A stretch of 64,000 nt of DNA from assembly GCA_963377175.1 (NCBI GenBank), contig CAUJNA010001469.1, forward strand, positions 980,001 to 1,044,000, written 5' to 3'. The notes below the pieces were generated by a model. It worked only from the letters and a program-made list of their open reading frames with translations. It had not been told where the DNA came from and ran no database searches. The stretch is from Effrenium voratum (Eukaryota; Sar; Dinophyceae; Suessiales; Symbiodiniaceae). The translations under genes were made by a program, and so were the position numbers. Shown in pieces: positions 8,429 through 18,736 of the stretch (its first letter is position 1; the number at the start of each line of letters is the position of its first letter).

Positions 8429-9208
8429 TTATTCTTTAAACCCATTTGGGTCAAATCCATTTGAAATTGTTGTTGTAGGATTTATGCTTGTAAGTCCCTG
8501 CCCTTCCCAACTTTGATAACCGTGTTTATCTAATAAGTTAGGGCTTTCTATTTCTCCTGTTATTGCCGCGTCGTCAAATGCCGCGATTACATCACCGCGA
8601 TTACGAAATTTAAGATTTCGTGGGTCTTTTGGTTGATGTGCTCCTGAAATTAACGGCGATGAATAAACTGTAGTAGCATATCTATTTCCGCTTCTCCTGT
8701 TTATTTCACGTGCTACTGCTCCTGCGAGACTATGTCCAACGAGTCTATTCACATCTGGATTGTTTTTTAATTCTTCCATTGCGTCCTTATATCTTTCGCT
8801 TAATTGAACATTTCGCGTGGGTATAAAGAATAAATCAGAAATAATATCATCAGCAAGATGTCCAGCACCATTGATAGCACCAGTGCCACCAATATACAAA
8901 GTATTTCCTATTCTTGTTATTCCATTTACATTTGAATACGCAGCGTCTAAACCTTTAACATCATCAATTTTATTTTGATTTTGAACATTGATTTCTTCGG
9001 CGTAGCGTGTTTTATGTTTCATTATTTGCTTATCAAAATGTTTATTGAAACCTCCTATTTTGTCTTCCAATTTCTTTTTATGGTTCAAAAATACATCTTC
9101 TATTAAATCCTTACCTGCAGTATATGCTTTATCACTTGCTACACCTGCCATCATTTGTGTAGGTGTCCTGCCTTCAATAGCACCTAATAATAATTGTCGT
9201 CCAATCAT
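8429..9208 (-). CDS. Lipase-like alpha/beta hydrolase (class 3 type)
   Basis: An intact 259-residue protein. The nucleophile elbow GHSLAGA spans residues 158-164 with Ser160, matching GxSxxG of class 3 lipases. A plausible acid (Asp206 in NRGDVIAAFD) and histidine (His229 in LLDKHGYQSW) follow at the expected spacing. The N terminus has glycine-containing helices (ALLLGAIEG-like start, then KAYTAGKDLIEDVFLNHKKK) and a charged coiled stretch. A virion lipase could disrupt host membranes at entry, as the phospholipase domain of other small viruses does, but this is inference. It starts 27 bp from the divergent penton gene, so the gap 9209-9235 must hold both promoters. Confidence 0.75.
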   Translation of the reverse strand: MIGRQLLLGAIEGRTPTQMMAGVASDKAYTAGKDLIEDVFLNHKKKLEDKIGGFNKHFDKQIMKHKTRYAEEINVQNQNKIDDVKGLDAAYSNVNGITRIGNTLYIGGTGAINGAGHLADDIISDLFFIPTRNVQLSERYKDAMEELKNNPDVNRLVGHSLAGAVAREINRRSGNRYATTVYSSPLISGAHQPKDPRNLKFRNRGDVIAAFDDAAITGEIESPNLLDKHGYQSWEGQGLTSINPTTTISNGFDPNGFKE

Positions 9209-9235
9209 ATAATAATAATTATATTATAATTTCTA

Positions 9236-10105
9236 TTGTATATTATATTTATGAGTGATAGATTAACATATAAAAAAATCTATGTTGATAGTGCATATAG
9301 ATTATCAGAAAGTAATTCTACCAGCGACTTTATTATAGAACTTGACCAAAACTTTGAAATTCCACCAAGAACAAAAATGTTCGTGACAGAGTGTTCATTC
9401 AGCACTCCGTTTTATACAACAGAGAAATGGTTTTACGAACGCTTCTATATTATGGTGTATAATAGTTCCAATGTCTTATTGAGAAGCACTGCCGTTGATG
9501 TATCCGGTGAAATTTATTATGCTAATCAGTTATCATACAAAATACAAACGGAATTAAACACGGCATTTAATGATATTGTGCCTGACTTATTCTTAACAGT
9601 ATATGGACAAAGCGAACGCAAAATGGAACTTAAATTAAATGACCCTCTAACTTACAAAATCAAAATACCTACAGATGAAGAATTAGAAACTTATGTAAAT
9701 GGCGAATGGAACAGAGGACAGTTTGAATATGACAATTTAAGGCCAAAATCTATTAATTATTTATTAAGTAATTTTATTGCATACGAACCTGCGACATCTT
9801 GCTTAAGTGGATATTTTAATTTAGTTCCTTTTCAGAATGTATATATTAACTCACCTCAACTAAGCGACTACAAATATTCAGCACCTAATAATTTTAGTAG
9901 TTCAGGAATAAAAAAAGTTCAATTTAACCAACAACTAGGCGGAGTCATTAGCGACTACACCTCGCCCGTATATGCAGATTTTATTGATGTAGGCGGTAAA
10001 AATATTAAGAGACTACACTTTAAAATTACAACTTCAAGAAACGAAGTTATTGATTTTCACGGCGTACCCATACAATTTTCGTTACTCTTTCAATTAGACA
10101 ATTGA
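9236..10105 (+). CDS. Penton-like minor capsid protein
   Basis: The frame gives 289 residues from the first ATG; the Met at 9251 (MSDRLTYKKIYVDSAYR) is the likelier start because the family begins near that motif. Visible signatures are KKIYVDSAYRLSES, TSDFIIELDQNFEIP and TKMFVTECSFSTPFYT near the N terminus, a beta-rich middle, and FHGVPIQFSLLFQLDN at the C terminus. This matches the single jelly-roll penton of virophages and PLVs, which occupies the fivefold vertices beside the major capsid protein. The gene opens the plus-strand right arm and is intact. Confidence 0.82.
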   Translation: MYIIFMSDRLTYKKIYVDSAYRLSESNSTSDFIIELDQNFEIPPRTKMFVTECSFSTPFYTTEKWFYERFYIMVYNSSNVLLRSTAVDVSGEIYYANQLSYKIQTELNTAFNDIVPDLFLTVYGQSERKMELKLNDPLTYKIKIPTDEELETYVNGEWNRGQFEYDNLRPKSINYLLSNFIAYEPATSCLSGYFNLVPFQNVYINSPQLSDYKYSAPNNFSSSGIKKVQFNQQLGGVISDYTSPVYADFIDVGGKNIKRLHFKITTSRNEVIDFHGVPIQFSLLFQLDN

Positions 10106-10221
10106 ATAAACAACCTAAATATTAATATTTATATCAAATTATTAATATTAATATTTCTCAATTTGTCCATATAGACAAAATATAAAAAAAACAAATATAG
10201 ACAAAATATATAATATTATAT
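10106..10221. promoter_or_regulatory. AT-rich gap with ATAGACAAAATATA direct repeats
   Basis: Between the penton and zinc-finger genes lie two copies of ATATAGACAAAATATA (near 10168 and 10194) and several ATTAATATT palindromes. They precede the next start by about 12-50 bp, which suggests promoter elements different from the TATTTAAAG box used further right. Confidence 0.4.
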
Positions 10222-10590
10222 ATGTCAGAAGTTGAACCTGAAATTACTAATACAATTGAAGCAGACGAGCCAGTAAATGAATTACCACCAATTGAAGAAG
10301 ACGCCCCAAAGGCAGAACCAATAATAGAAGCAACACAAGAAATAAAACCTGTTGAACCTCTTAAAAACAACTCAAAAACTCAAGCACGCAACGAAAAGAA
10401 AATAACCTGTCCAAAATGTGCCAAAACTTTAACATTAAAATCTTACAGATACAGCCACGAACGCAATTGCCAAGGACCATTAGAATCTAAACCCATAAAG
10501 CCTAAACCAAAAGCAGTTCCAATAGCAAAACCCCAAAAGGCAGAATACCACGAAGTAGCACACCACGAAGAAGAAACAGCAACAAAATAA
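10222..10590 (+). CDS. Acidic protein with one C2H2-like zinc finger; probable C-terminal frameshift
   Basis: The 122-residue frame has an acidic, proline-containing N terminus (residues 1-50) and one zinc finger, CPKCAKTLTLKSYRYSHERNC (about residues 60-80), followed by a Pro- and Lys-rich tail. After the stop at 10588, another frame continues to 10726 with protein-like sequence (PPPRRTQPAQPPNPLQNIAQ, then YQLLQNEYIRQKQEKYN). This suggests that the real protein is about 45 residues longer and broken by a slip near 10590. A nucleic-acid or host-protein binding role is likely but unproven. It is one gene upstream of the fibre. Confidence 0.65.
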   Translation: MSEVEPEITNTIEADEPVNELPPIEEDAPKAEPIIEATQEIKPVEPLKNNSKTQARNEKKITCPKCAKTLTLKSYRYSHERNCQGPLESKPIKPKPKAVPIAKPQKAEYHEVAHHEEETATK

Positions 10591-10800
10591 TATAATAGCG
10601 AACACACCGCCCCCAAGAAGAACGCAACCAGCACAGCCTCCAAACCCGCTACAAAATATAGCGCAACATTACCAACTATTGCAAAATGAATATATAAGAC
10701 AGAAGCAAGAAAAATATAATGCATGAAATAAAGGTATATTTGGTTCAAGAGGAAAGAAAAGATAAAATATAATTATTATATAACCTACTATATAATAATT

Positions 10801-12903
10801 ATGTTTTCAACATTATCACTGGACGGCTCAAGCAGAATTGTAGCAAGTGAATTAGTATTAACAAATTCAACAGAACCATCAACCTTAAGCAGTGTTTATG
10901 CTACGAAACAAGAATTGGCAGACACCGCAGGCACATTAGGTGGCGGTTATACTACTGAAGAAGTAGATGCTCTTATTTTAGCACAGAAAAATAAAATAGA
11001 TGCTAATATTCTTGATATTACTGAATTAAATGCTACTTCAACAACGATGTTTAACGAGCAAATAAATCAGAATATAACAATCACAAGTAATTTTAATAAT
11101 ATCACTGCCTACGGACTTACAATAACTTCAATACTACCGACTATATCAGCAAATACAATTAAACTTGATACTAATTTTAATAACATTAGTTCTAATACAC
11201 ATTTAATCAGTAATTTAAATGCTACAATAACATCGCATATATCATTAATTGACACAAACATTAATAACATAACAGGACACGGAAACACAATAACAACCAT
11301 TCTTACAGATATAGCAGATTTACAAGCAGGAGCGGGTGCTTCTTGGACTACAGCCGAAAAAACAACTATTCAAGCAGATGTATCAACATTATATACAAAC
11401 GATACTAATTTATTCAATACTAACACAGCCTACAGTAATACATTTGCTTCAATTATATCGGATAATAATATACAAGATTTATTGATAACTCAAAATTCAA
11501 ACACAATAAATAGTTTAATATCAGCAGATTTACAAAAGTTAGATAAAGCAATCACAACTGCACAAACAGTAAAATCTCCATTAATAATTAGTTTAACAGA
11601 TAATACTAGTCCAATTTTTAGAATTCAAGATGCTGTAAGTAACCAACGCTTAGAATTTAAAAGAGGTTGTCAGTTGGACTCGTATCAAGGTTTAACAGGT
11701 GCTACACCTTATAGATTATGGTTAGGATGGAACACTGGCGATGTCATTATTGGAAGACCTAATAATGCTTCAAGAATTACGATTAACGGTAATGTTCATA
11801 CTTCATACAATTTTGCTCAAGCACACGGAACTTCATATTTTGAAGGTGCTGTGTATATGAAAGGTAATTTATTTACAAATAATGATTTTTCAACAGATAT
11901 TAAAACTAAAATTGATAATTTAGACAATGCATTAACTCCATATTTAGAAACACACACACACGCGGCAACAGAAGGTTTTTATATTCATCATCCTAATTTT
12001 GTTGCTTGTAGTATTGGCGATATTACAAATTCTTCTATCCAATATTTTATGTGCGATGGTGCAGTATCTAAAACCATTTTCAATAAACCAGTTGATGTAT
12101 TAGGTGATGTATATACAAACGGCGATTTAACAATGGTGTCTGGTAAAAAGGTTGAAGTCAATCAGGTTCAATCAGTATCAGGTAATACTTTATTGTTACA
12201 AAATTCACCGAGTGGCAATGTTCAATTTGGCGACTCATCAAAACTAATAATTAATAATGCTGAAATGTATCTTGATACAAACGATTTAATAATCAGAAAT
12301 ACTAACACTTTAAACTCTATAAATTTGGTTGTTGGATTACCTACAACTTACGCTGATAACAAAATTGTTTTAAATAGTGGTAGCAATAGCGAATTGCGAG
12401 GCGATTGGACTATTGACGGCGATATGACTTTTGGAATTGCTCATAAAATTAATTTAATACATTTAAATAGTGATGCTGTTTTGAGAACAGAAGCATCAAC
12501 ATCGATTGATAGCTATATTAATGGCACTAAATATTTAGAGTTAAACAGTAGTCAGTTTGTTGCATATAACAGTTTTAATTTAAGCAGTGATGAAAGATTA
12601 AAAAGAGACATTCAAAATATTGAAGATGACACTATTGAAATGGTGAAAAATATTGATGTCAAAACATTTATGAAAACAAACAATATGAAGAAACACGAGA
12701 TAGGCTTCATCGCTCAACAAGTTAAAGCAAATACACCTGAAAAATACGGTGTTGTACATGATGAGGGCGAATATTTAACAATGAGTTATGACAAAATGAC
12801 TTGTATTAGCTGGGGTGCTTTATCAAAACTAATCCATCGTGTAGAATATTTGGAAAACGAAGTCTTTAACAAGAAACATCAAAATAAAAATATAAATATT
12901 TAG
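10801..12903 (+). CDS. Fibre/spike protein with C-terminal peptidase S74 chaperone
   Basis: An intact 700-residue protein. Residues 1-260 are Asn-, Thr- and Ile-rich repeats of a trimeric beta-helix or coiled type (NINNITGHGNTITTIL; SNLNATITSHISL). A receptor-binding-like middle follows. The C terminus is an intramolecular chaperone of endosialidase type: SSDERLKRDI at residues 595-604, with the Ser596 and Lys601 dyad that cleaves this family, then HEIGFIAQQVKA and a final helical segment. In tailed phages and in PLVs this domain folds a trimeric fibre and then cuts itself off. Here it probably decorates the capsid vertices for host attachment. The ATG is at 10801 after an AT-rich 60-bp spacer. 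Confidence 0.85.
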   Translation: MFSTLSLDGSSRIVASELVLTNSTEPSTLSSVYATKQELADTAGTLGGGYTTEEVDALILAQKNKIDANILDITELNATSTTMFNEQINQNITITSNFNNITAYGLTITSILPTISANTIKLDTNFNNISSNTHLISNLNATITSHISLIDTNINNITGHGNTITTILTDIADLQAGAGASWTTAEKTTIQADVSTLYTNDTNLFNTNTAYSNTFASIISDNNIQDLLITQNSNTINSLISADLQKLDKAITTAQTVKSPLIISLTDNTSPIFRIQDAVSNQRLEFKRGCQLDSYQGLTGATPYRLWLGWNTGDVIIGRPNNASRITINGNVHTSYNFAQAHGTSYFEGAVYMKGNLFTNNDFSTDIKTKIDNLDNALTPYLETHTHAATEGFYIHHPNFVACSIGDITNSSIQYFMCDGAVSKTIFNKPVDVLGDVYTNGDLTMVSGKKVEVNQVQSVSGNTLLLQNSPSGNVQFGDSSKLIINNAEMYLDTNDLIIRNTNTLNSINLVVGLPTTYADNKIVLNSGSNSELRGDWTIDGDMTFGIAHKINLIHLNSDAVLRTEASTSIDSYINGTKYLELNSSQFVAYNSFNLSSDERLKRDIQNIEDDTIEMVKNIDVKTFMKTNNMKKHEIGFIAQQVKANTPEKYGVVHDEGEYLTMSYDKMTCISWGALSKLIHRVEYLENEVFNKKHQNKNINI

Positions 12904-12920
12904 CTTAAAAATATTGTAAA

Positions 12921-12936
12921 AAGTATTTAAAGAAAT
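12921..12936 (+). promoter_or_regulatory. Promoter-like box AAGTATTTAAAGAAAT
   Basis: The box ends about 16 bp before the ATG of the 97-residue gene. Near-identical boxes lie upstream of 14266, 18173, 18858 and 19560. Conserved position and sequence indicate a virus-specific promoter element. Confidence 0.65.
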
Positions 12937-12951
12937 ATCTATTATACTATA

Positions 12952-13245
12952 ATGACTTCTACACCACCCGAAGATATGAGTTTAGAACAAATTAAGGAAC
13001 AACTTGCTTTATACAATAGGTTATACTATCAGAAAAGGAGACATGAAAAGGACTTTATGGAAACCAAAAAGGCAAGTGCAATAAGACATTACAGAAGAAA
13101 AGTAATGGATAAAATGATTGCTAATGGGGAAGTTGAAATACCCACTGAACCAAAAACTTATGAAAATACCGTATCTGAAGCAGTCAAGGCAACAAAACCC
13201 AGAAAATACAAAGGAGAAACATATAAGATTGTAAATGTTGAATAG
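12952..13245 (+). CDS. Hypothetical basic protein, 97 aa
   Basis: An intact frame with the shared promoter-like box upstream. Residues 10-65 form a probable long basic helix (LEQIKEQLALYNRLYYQKRR; KASAIRHYRRKVMDKMIAN). The C terminus has a lysine-rich patch KATKPRKYKGETYKIVNVE. DNA binding is plausible. It lies between the fibre gene and the integrase. The family is not recognised. Confidence 0.6.
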   Translation: MTSTPPEDMSLEQIKEQLALYNRLYYQKRRHEKDFMETKKASAIRHYRRKVMDKMIANGEVEIPTEPKTYENTVSEAVKATKPRKYKGETYKIVNVE

Positions 13246-13280
13246 ATGATATAATTTAAATTTATTATATAATCTATTCT

Positions 13281-14194
13281 AATGAGTGAGAATAAACCAA
13301 AAATATTAATGATGTATATTTTGATAGAAGTGGTTTTGGCAGTAAAGCAAATACACTAAAGGATGCCAAGAAAAGAGATGCCACCATTACAATGAGAGAT
13401 GTTGAAGAGTTTTTTAAAAAGAATGTAGAACAAAAAAAGCAATTGAGGGGGTATAACAGTTTTGTTTCACCTCATCCTTATTATGAGTTTCAGGTTGATT
13501 TGTTTTGTATCAATGATTTGGAAAAACAAAAGTTTAAAGTTGGTATGGTCATCCTAGATGTTTTTTCAAGGTATGCAGTTGTAATACCAATTAAAAGCAA
13601 GAGCGAAGGCGATGTCGCTTCTGGACTGATTGAGGGACTTAACAAATTTGACAAGTCTCCTCAAATGATTTACAGTGATGATGAAAAAGCACTGAGCACA
13701 GAAGCAATGCAAAAATATTTGAAGGAAAAACATATTCATCATCATACTACCAGAGGACACGCAAACCACAGTGAAAGATTTATCCGCACATACAAGGATA
13801 TGCTTTACAAAAGGGTTGAAGCAGATGAAAAGAAAAACAAGAAAGACATTCAATGGACTGACTACAATTTTGAAATACTTTTGACTTATAATAACAAAAT
13901 GGTTCATTCAAGTACCGGACACACACCAAAAGAAGCATTGAAGGAAATGAATTATTTAGATGCCAAGGTGAAAATGGCAATTGGTGCTGTCAATACTCGT
14001 AAATACCCTGAACTAAATGTAGGTGATAAAGTTAAGATATACAGGAAGAAAGCAATAACTGAAAAAGAGAGAACCAGCAATTTCTCAAAGAAACAAACGA
14101 AGTAGAGAAGATACAAAAAAAGTTAGGACAACATTATTTCTATTTGAAAAATGTCAGTAGAGGCTATTTGAGAAATGAATTATTGAAAATTTAG
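13281..14194 (+). pseudogene. rve-type integrase (DDE), frameshifted at both ends
   Basis: The central frame 13392-14105 carries the retroviral-integrase fold typical of Polintons and PLVs: first acid in FQVDLFCIN, ILDVFSRYAVVIPIK, second acid in IYSDDEKALS, and the glutamate in HSERFIRTYKDM, followed by GHTPKEALKEM and a GDKVKIYRKK SH3-like tail. An N-terminal extension (NINDVYFDRSGFG, ANTLKDAKKRD) reads back to an ATG at 13281 only if the frame changes at an A5 run near 13303. The C-terminal continuation EVEKIQKKLGQHYFYLKNV to 14194 needs a second change near 14090. The enzyme would integrate linear virus DNA into host chromosomes, as the genomic context implies. Confidence 0.85.
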
Positions 14195-14217
14195 TCTTTG
14201 ATGTTTTTACTGGAAAA

Positions 14218-14236
14218 AATTATTTAAAGAAAAAAC
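14218..14236 (+). promoter_or_regulatory. Promoter-like box TTATTTAAAGAAAA
   Basis: Second copy of the shared box, about 30 bp before the ATG of the polymerase-helicase gene. Confidence 0.6.
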
Positions 14237-14265
14237 AAGATTAAAAATATGTATAGTAATATTAT

Positions 14266-17200
14266 ATGGATAAATTTGTAGAAAGTCAGATTAGAGATTT
14301 AAATAAACTAAAGAATAGACTTATCATTGCATCAACTAAACAAGCAACTAAAAAAAGAATAGACCAAATTATCCAACTTTACAAGCAGAGAAAAATTGCA
14401 AAAGTATCCACGGCCGAAAGCATGATTAAAGGCTTATTATCCACTGATAAAAAAATATATGATACAACATTTCAATAGTTTAAGGACAACATTGATAAGT
14501 GGACGGGTGCAGAAACTTTAAGCACAAGATTAACCGAAGCAAAGAAAAGGAAGCAAAAGAAAACCATTTTTGTTGAATTTGTTTTATATCAGTATATTAA
14601 AGGGAATTTAAAAGAGTTGGGTATTAAATCAAGAAAAGCATTTACTCATCAAGGGGTTCATTACATAACTGTAAGTTTTGATGACCAGACTGCAACAATT
14701 AAAGCAACTGAGTTTCATAAGGTTAATAAAAATGAGAGAATTTTTAGATGGGGGAATGTTGAAGACATAGGAGACAATGATAAACACAATCCAGTGTATG
14801 TTCAAGTCATTAATTTATTAAAGGATGATGATGAATTCAAAACACTAGTTGATACACTGACAGCATATTATGACAACCTAGGATGTATCAAGATTAAGAC
14901 TGTAGAAGAAGTAAAAAGCAATGGTGTGAGAATTGATTTATTGAATGAAAACCTGACTGATGCAACCAATGTAGATATTTACCATGAATATATCAATACA
15001 CCTTTAGCAATAGATGCAGAGACAATCAAAAAAGGTATTGAAAAGGGGCACTATATAGATAATGTATGCTGGAGAAATGCATTAATGGATTTTTATGGTA
15101 ATACACTTATGGGTGAAAAAAGAAGAAACAGATTAACCATAGAAAAGATTAGTGAGATTATAGGCAGAGATGATTTTACTGAAAAAGGAGCATCCATTAA
15201 AGAAATGGAGAAGGTGTTTATTGAGTTTAATATTCAAGTCAGAATATACAACTACTTTAACAAGTTGATTTATAAGTATGACCCACCAAATAGAGACCAT
15301 CATATCAAGACCTTTTATGCAATGGTTAAAAATAAACATATCTATTCTTTAAACCACGACCTCAAGACACTACAACAAAAACAATCATATGATAAACCCA
15401 TAGTAAAAGCATCCACTGATTATTACATCAATGAAAGGGAATACCCGCCCACTTACCAAATGATTACCTGTATTAATGACATTATGAAAATTAACATATC
15501 CAAAGATACAAAAGAGGTTCATTTAGTAGCAAGAGACAATGATCTGACAGCATTGTATTTTGATTTATTGAATAGTGGTTATGAAGCAGGTATTACACAC
15601 CAAGCGGGTATTATCACTGACATTAAGTTAAGAATGAATAAAGTAAAATATAAAATAAAAACCCAAAATCTAATTAAATCTTCTGCTGATGGTTGCATTG
15701 CAGTTCATGATGAAGATGTGTATAATAAAATGAATTTAGCAATGCATAACTTTAATAAGTCCTTATTCAATCCTTTTCATAAGTCATATTATTCAGAACT
15801 TGATATTAAAATATTGAATGAAAGCAGAACTGTAGTGCCTAGTGGGTTGTTATATCCATTGAAGAGCATACCCAAAGCAATAACTGAAATTGATATTACC
15901 AAAGCCTTTACAAATCCATTCATTAACATTTATGAGATAATGGAATTCTGCCAGTTTGATAAATGGCAGGTTTATGATGATACAGTAAATTTTGATAAAT
16001 TGAATGCCTACACCTTATTGTATGTAGAAAAGTCATTCTTTAAAACCGCAGGTATGATATTATTTGATAAAAAAATATCCTATAATCTATAAAGCAGTAT
16101 ATGACAAAATTAAGGATGAGAGATTAAAAAGAAGAACTAAGATATTAGCATATAAGCAACCCTGTCATACACATAAGGTTAATTATAAAGACATTTATAG
16201 CCAACTGATGAATACAACAATATCTGATAGTCCTGAAGAAGACAAAATGATTAAAAAGTTGATAGGCAATGTTAATTACGGTTTGTTGGAGAAAGGCGGT
16301 TCAACTTCATCTAAAAGTTTTCCTTTTAAACATTTAGATGAAGCAACAGAATACCAAGCAGAATTAGGAGGCAGAATTAACAAAATAACCCAGATGGAAA
16401 TAAATGGAGAAGGTTATGAAAGAGAGGGACAGAAATGCTATATCCTGAATTTAAAGGACAAAGCAGAATTAACTAATGGCTTTCGTTATATCAAAGAATT
16501 GATTTTGGAAATGCATAATTTTAGTATGTATGAAGCATATGAAAAATTGATAGAGAATAAGGTTAAAGTGTATAGTGTAAAGACCGATGCATTTGTAATT
16601 GATACTTGTAATGTTGAAAAGGCTAGGGATATATTAGATTTTAATAATGATGTTGGAGGATGGAGAGTAAGCCATAGCAATGAAGAAATAATACTACCAT
16701 CAGTTGAATATAAAATAACTGAGAATGACAAAATTAATATACCTGTTTTTAAATGTAAAGAGTTATATGTTAAAGATAAATATGACACTGATAATATTAT
16801 TGATGAGCATATTTTACATAACAACCCTATACTCATAAGAGGCGAAGTGCCTGGTACTGGAAAGAGTTTTATATGCCAAAGGATGATAGACAGAGATTTG
16901 AAGGCCATATTCGTTTGCCCTACTAATAAGTTATTACAGTCTTTTGAGGGAGAAGCCATTACTATCAATAAGTTTTTTGGTATATCATTTGGCACTGTTA
17001 AACTGGATGAATTTGATTTTTCAGAGTTTGATGTTATTGTATTTGATGAGGTCTATTTTTCTAACAGGAGTGTTTTTTGGAAAATGAAGCAATTTGTAGA
17101 TAAGAATAGGGACAACATAATTATTGGAACTGGTGATGCCCTACAATTAAAACCTATTCAAGAACTTACTAACACACAGGATTATCATACTTATGCTAAT

Positions 17201-18105
17201 GACATCATTGATGACATTTTTGAAAACAAGATAAACCTGAAGATATGCAAGAGGCTTAGTAATGAAGAAGATAGAATTAAAATATACAATATTAGAGATG
17301 ACATTTTTGTTAATAAACTTTCATTTACAAAAATCATTGAGAAATACTTTTCATATACAACTGAAATCAGTAGTTCTAAATATAACATTGCATTCTTAAA
17401 TAACACCTGCAAAAATGTATCCAATGAAATTAGGAAACTAGAAAATAGAGAATATGAATATGAAAAAGGTGAGAGGCTTATATGTAGAGAATATACTAAG
17501 GTTGATAATAAGGTGTTTGATGTAAATTTTGAATATGAAATAGTGGCAGTATGTGATATTTTTTGATGCTGAAGGATATTAAAAGCGGGAAAGTCCAAGG
17601 TTTAGACAAGGATAAGGTCAGGGCATCATTTATATTTGCTTCATGCTGTACTTGCCATTCAGCCCAAGGCAGTAGTATAGACGGAGATATTACAATATTT
17701 GATTACAACCACTTTCTGATAAGAAATTATAAGGAGTGGCTTTGGACAGCTATCACAAGAGTAAGGGATTTAAGTAAAGTGAAGTTTTTTAAATATAGTA
17801 ATGATACAGAGGATGAATTCAACAAACAAAACATAATGAGTTATTTTAATAGGAAGGTTGAAAATTATAAAATACAAGATAGAAAGGCTAAGAGAGACAT
17901 ACCTAAAGAGAATTATATTAATACTCAATGGGTTATAGATAATATTACTAATCAGTGTAATTATTGCGGTTGTGGTTTTACATTAAGTGTTAATAAAGGA
18001 AGTATATCTACAAATTTAACTGCTCAACGGGTTAATAACCTTGAGCCTCACTCACTGGAAAATATAATACCGTTTTGCATAAGATGTAATAGTAGTTGTA
18101 AATAG
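14266..18105 (+). pseudogene. Family B DNA polymerase-SF1 (Pif1-like) helicase-HNH fusion, broken
   Basis: Four stretches of open frame line up as one gene of about 1,280 codons. An in-frame TAG (14476-14478) interrupts codon 71; an A7 slip near 16068-16074 and a T6 slip near 17558-17563 shift frame. Polymerase motifs: A as EIDITKAFT (15889-15912), B as KKLIGNVNYGLLEKG (16252 on), C as YSVKTDAF (about 16570). Helicase motifs: GEVPGTGKSF (16840 on), VIVFDEVYF (17035 on), IGTGDALQLKPI (17126 on), CHSAQGSS (17652 on) and WTAITRVR (17740 on). The end, 17955-18105, is an HNH-like zinc domain with CNYCGCGF, the HSLENIIPF core and CIRCN. Upstream of the polymerase core a Cys (NVCWRNALMDFYG) and a His (KNKHIYSLNHD) suggest an extra papain/OTU-like fold. 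I see no clear exonuclease motifs. Confidence 0.82.
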
Positions 18106-18129
18106 GATTTATAAATAATATTTCTTAAA

Positions 18130-18146
18130 AACTTATCTAAAGAAAT
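18130..18146 (+). promoter_or_regulatory. Promoter-like box AACTTATCTAAAGAAAT
   Basis: Third copy of the shared box with two differences, 26 bp before the ATG of the third GIY-YIG gene. Confidence 0.55.
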
Positions 18147-18172
18147 GTTAGTTTAAGATATATATAGATAGT

Positions 18173-18736
18173 ATGGGAGAAAATATGTATCAAAATGGCA
18201 AGATTTACAAGATTGTAGATATTGGTTATAACAAGATGTATATAGGGAGCACTATTGAAAGATTAAGTCAAAGGATGGTTAGACATCGTTGTGATTTTCA
18301 AAGATGGCAATTAGGTAAGGGGATGTTCAAAGCAAGTTGTGTATTATTTCAAGAATTTGGAGTAGATAATTGCAAGATTGAACTATTAGAAAACTAGCCC
18401 TGTAATAGTAAAGAAGAACTTGAAGCAAGAGAAGGCAAACATCAGCAAAATAATGATTGCATCAACAAACACATAGCAGGTAGAACAAAACATCAGCGCT
18501 ACATAGATGAAAATGAGTATATCCGTTTTCAGCAAAACATACACAGAGAACTTTACCCAGAAAAAATAAAAGAATGAAAAAAAAGGTATGAACAAATAAA
18601 ACACATTCTAAATGAAAAACATCTATGTAGTTGTGGTAAATACTACACCATTCAACATAAGAAAAGACACGAGAAATCACAATATCATCAGAACTATTTA
18701 AAACAACTAGAGAAAGAACCAGAACCAGAAAACTAG
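18173..18736 (+). pseudogene. GIY-YIG endonuclease 3 with two in-frame stops
   Basis: One frame runs from the ATG at 18173 to TAG at 18734-18736 but contains TAG at 18395-18397 and TGA at about 18575. The first part has the nuclease core (GKIYKIVDIGYNKMYIGST; RLSQRMVRHRCDF). After the TAG the sequence continues as PCNSKEELEAREGKH, exactly where the intact paralogue at 7880-8407 reads EEYPCDNIEQLRKREGE, so the TAG replaces the aromatic codon of that motif. The C terminus keeps the zinc knuckle (CSCGKYYTIQHKKRHEKSQYH). The in-frame continuity shows recent point mutations rather than rearrangement. Confidence 0.82.

Noticed and set aside
10443..10748. 101-residue minus-strand frame with hydrophobic segments
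   Set aside because: Antisense of the zinc-finger gene and its frameshifted tail.
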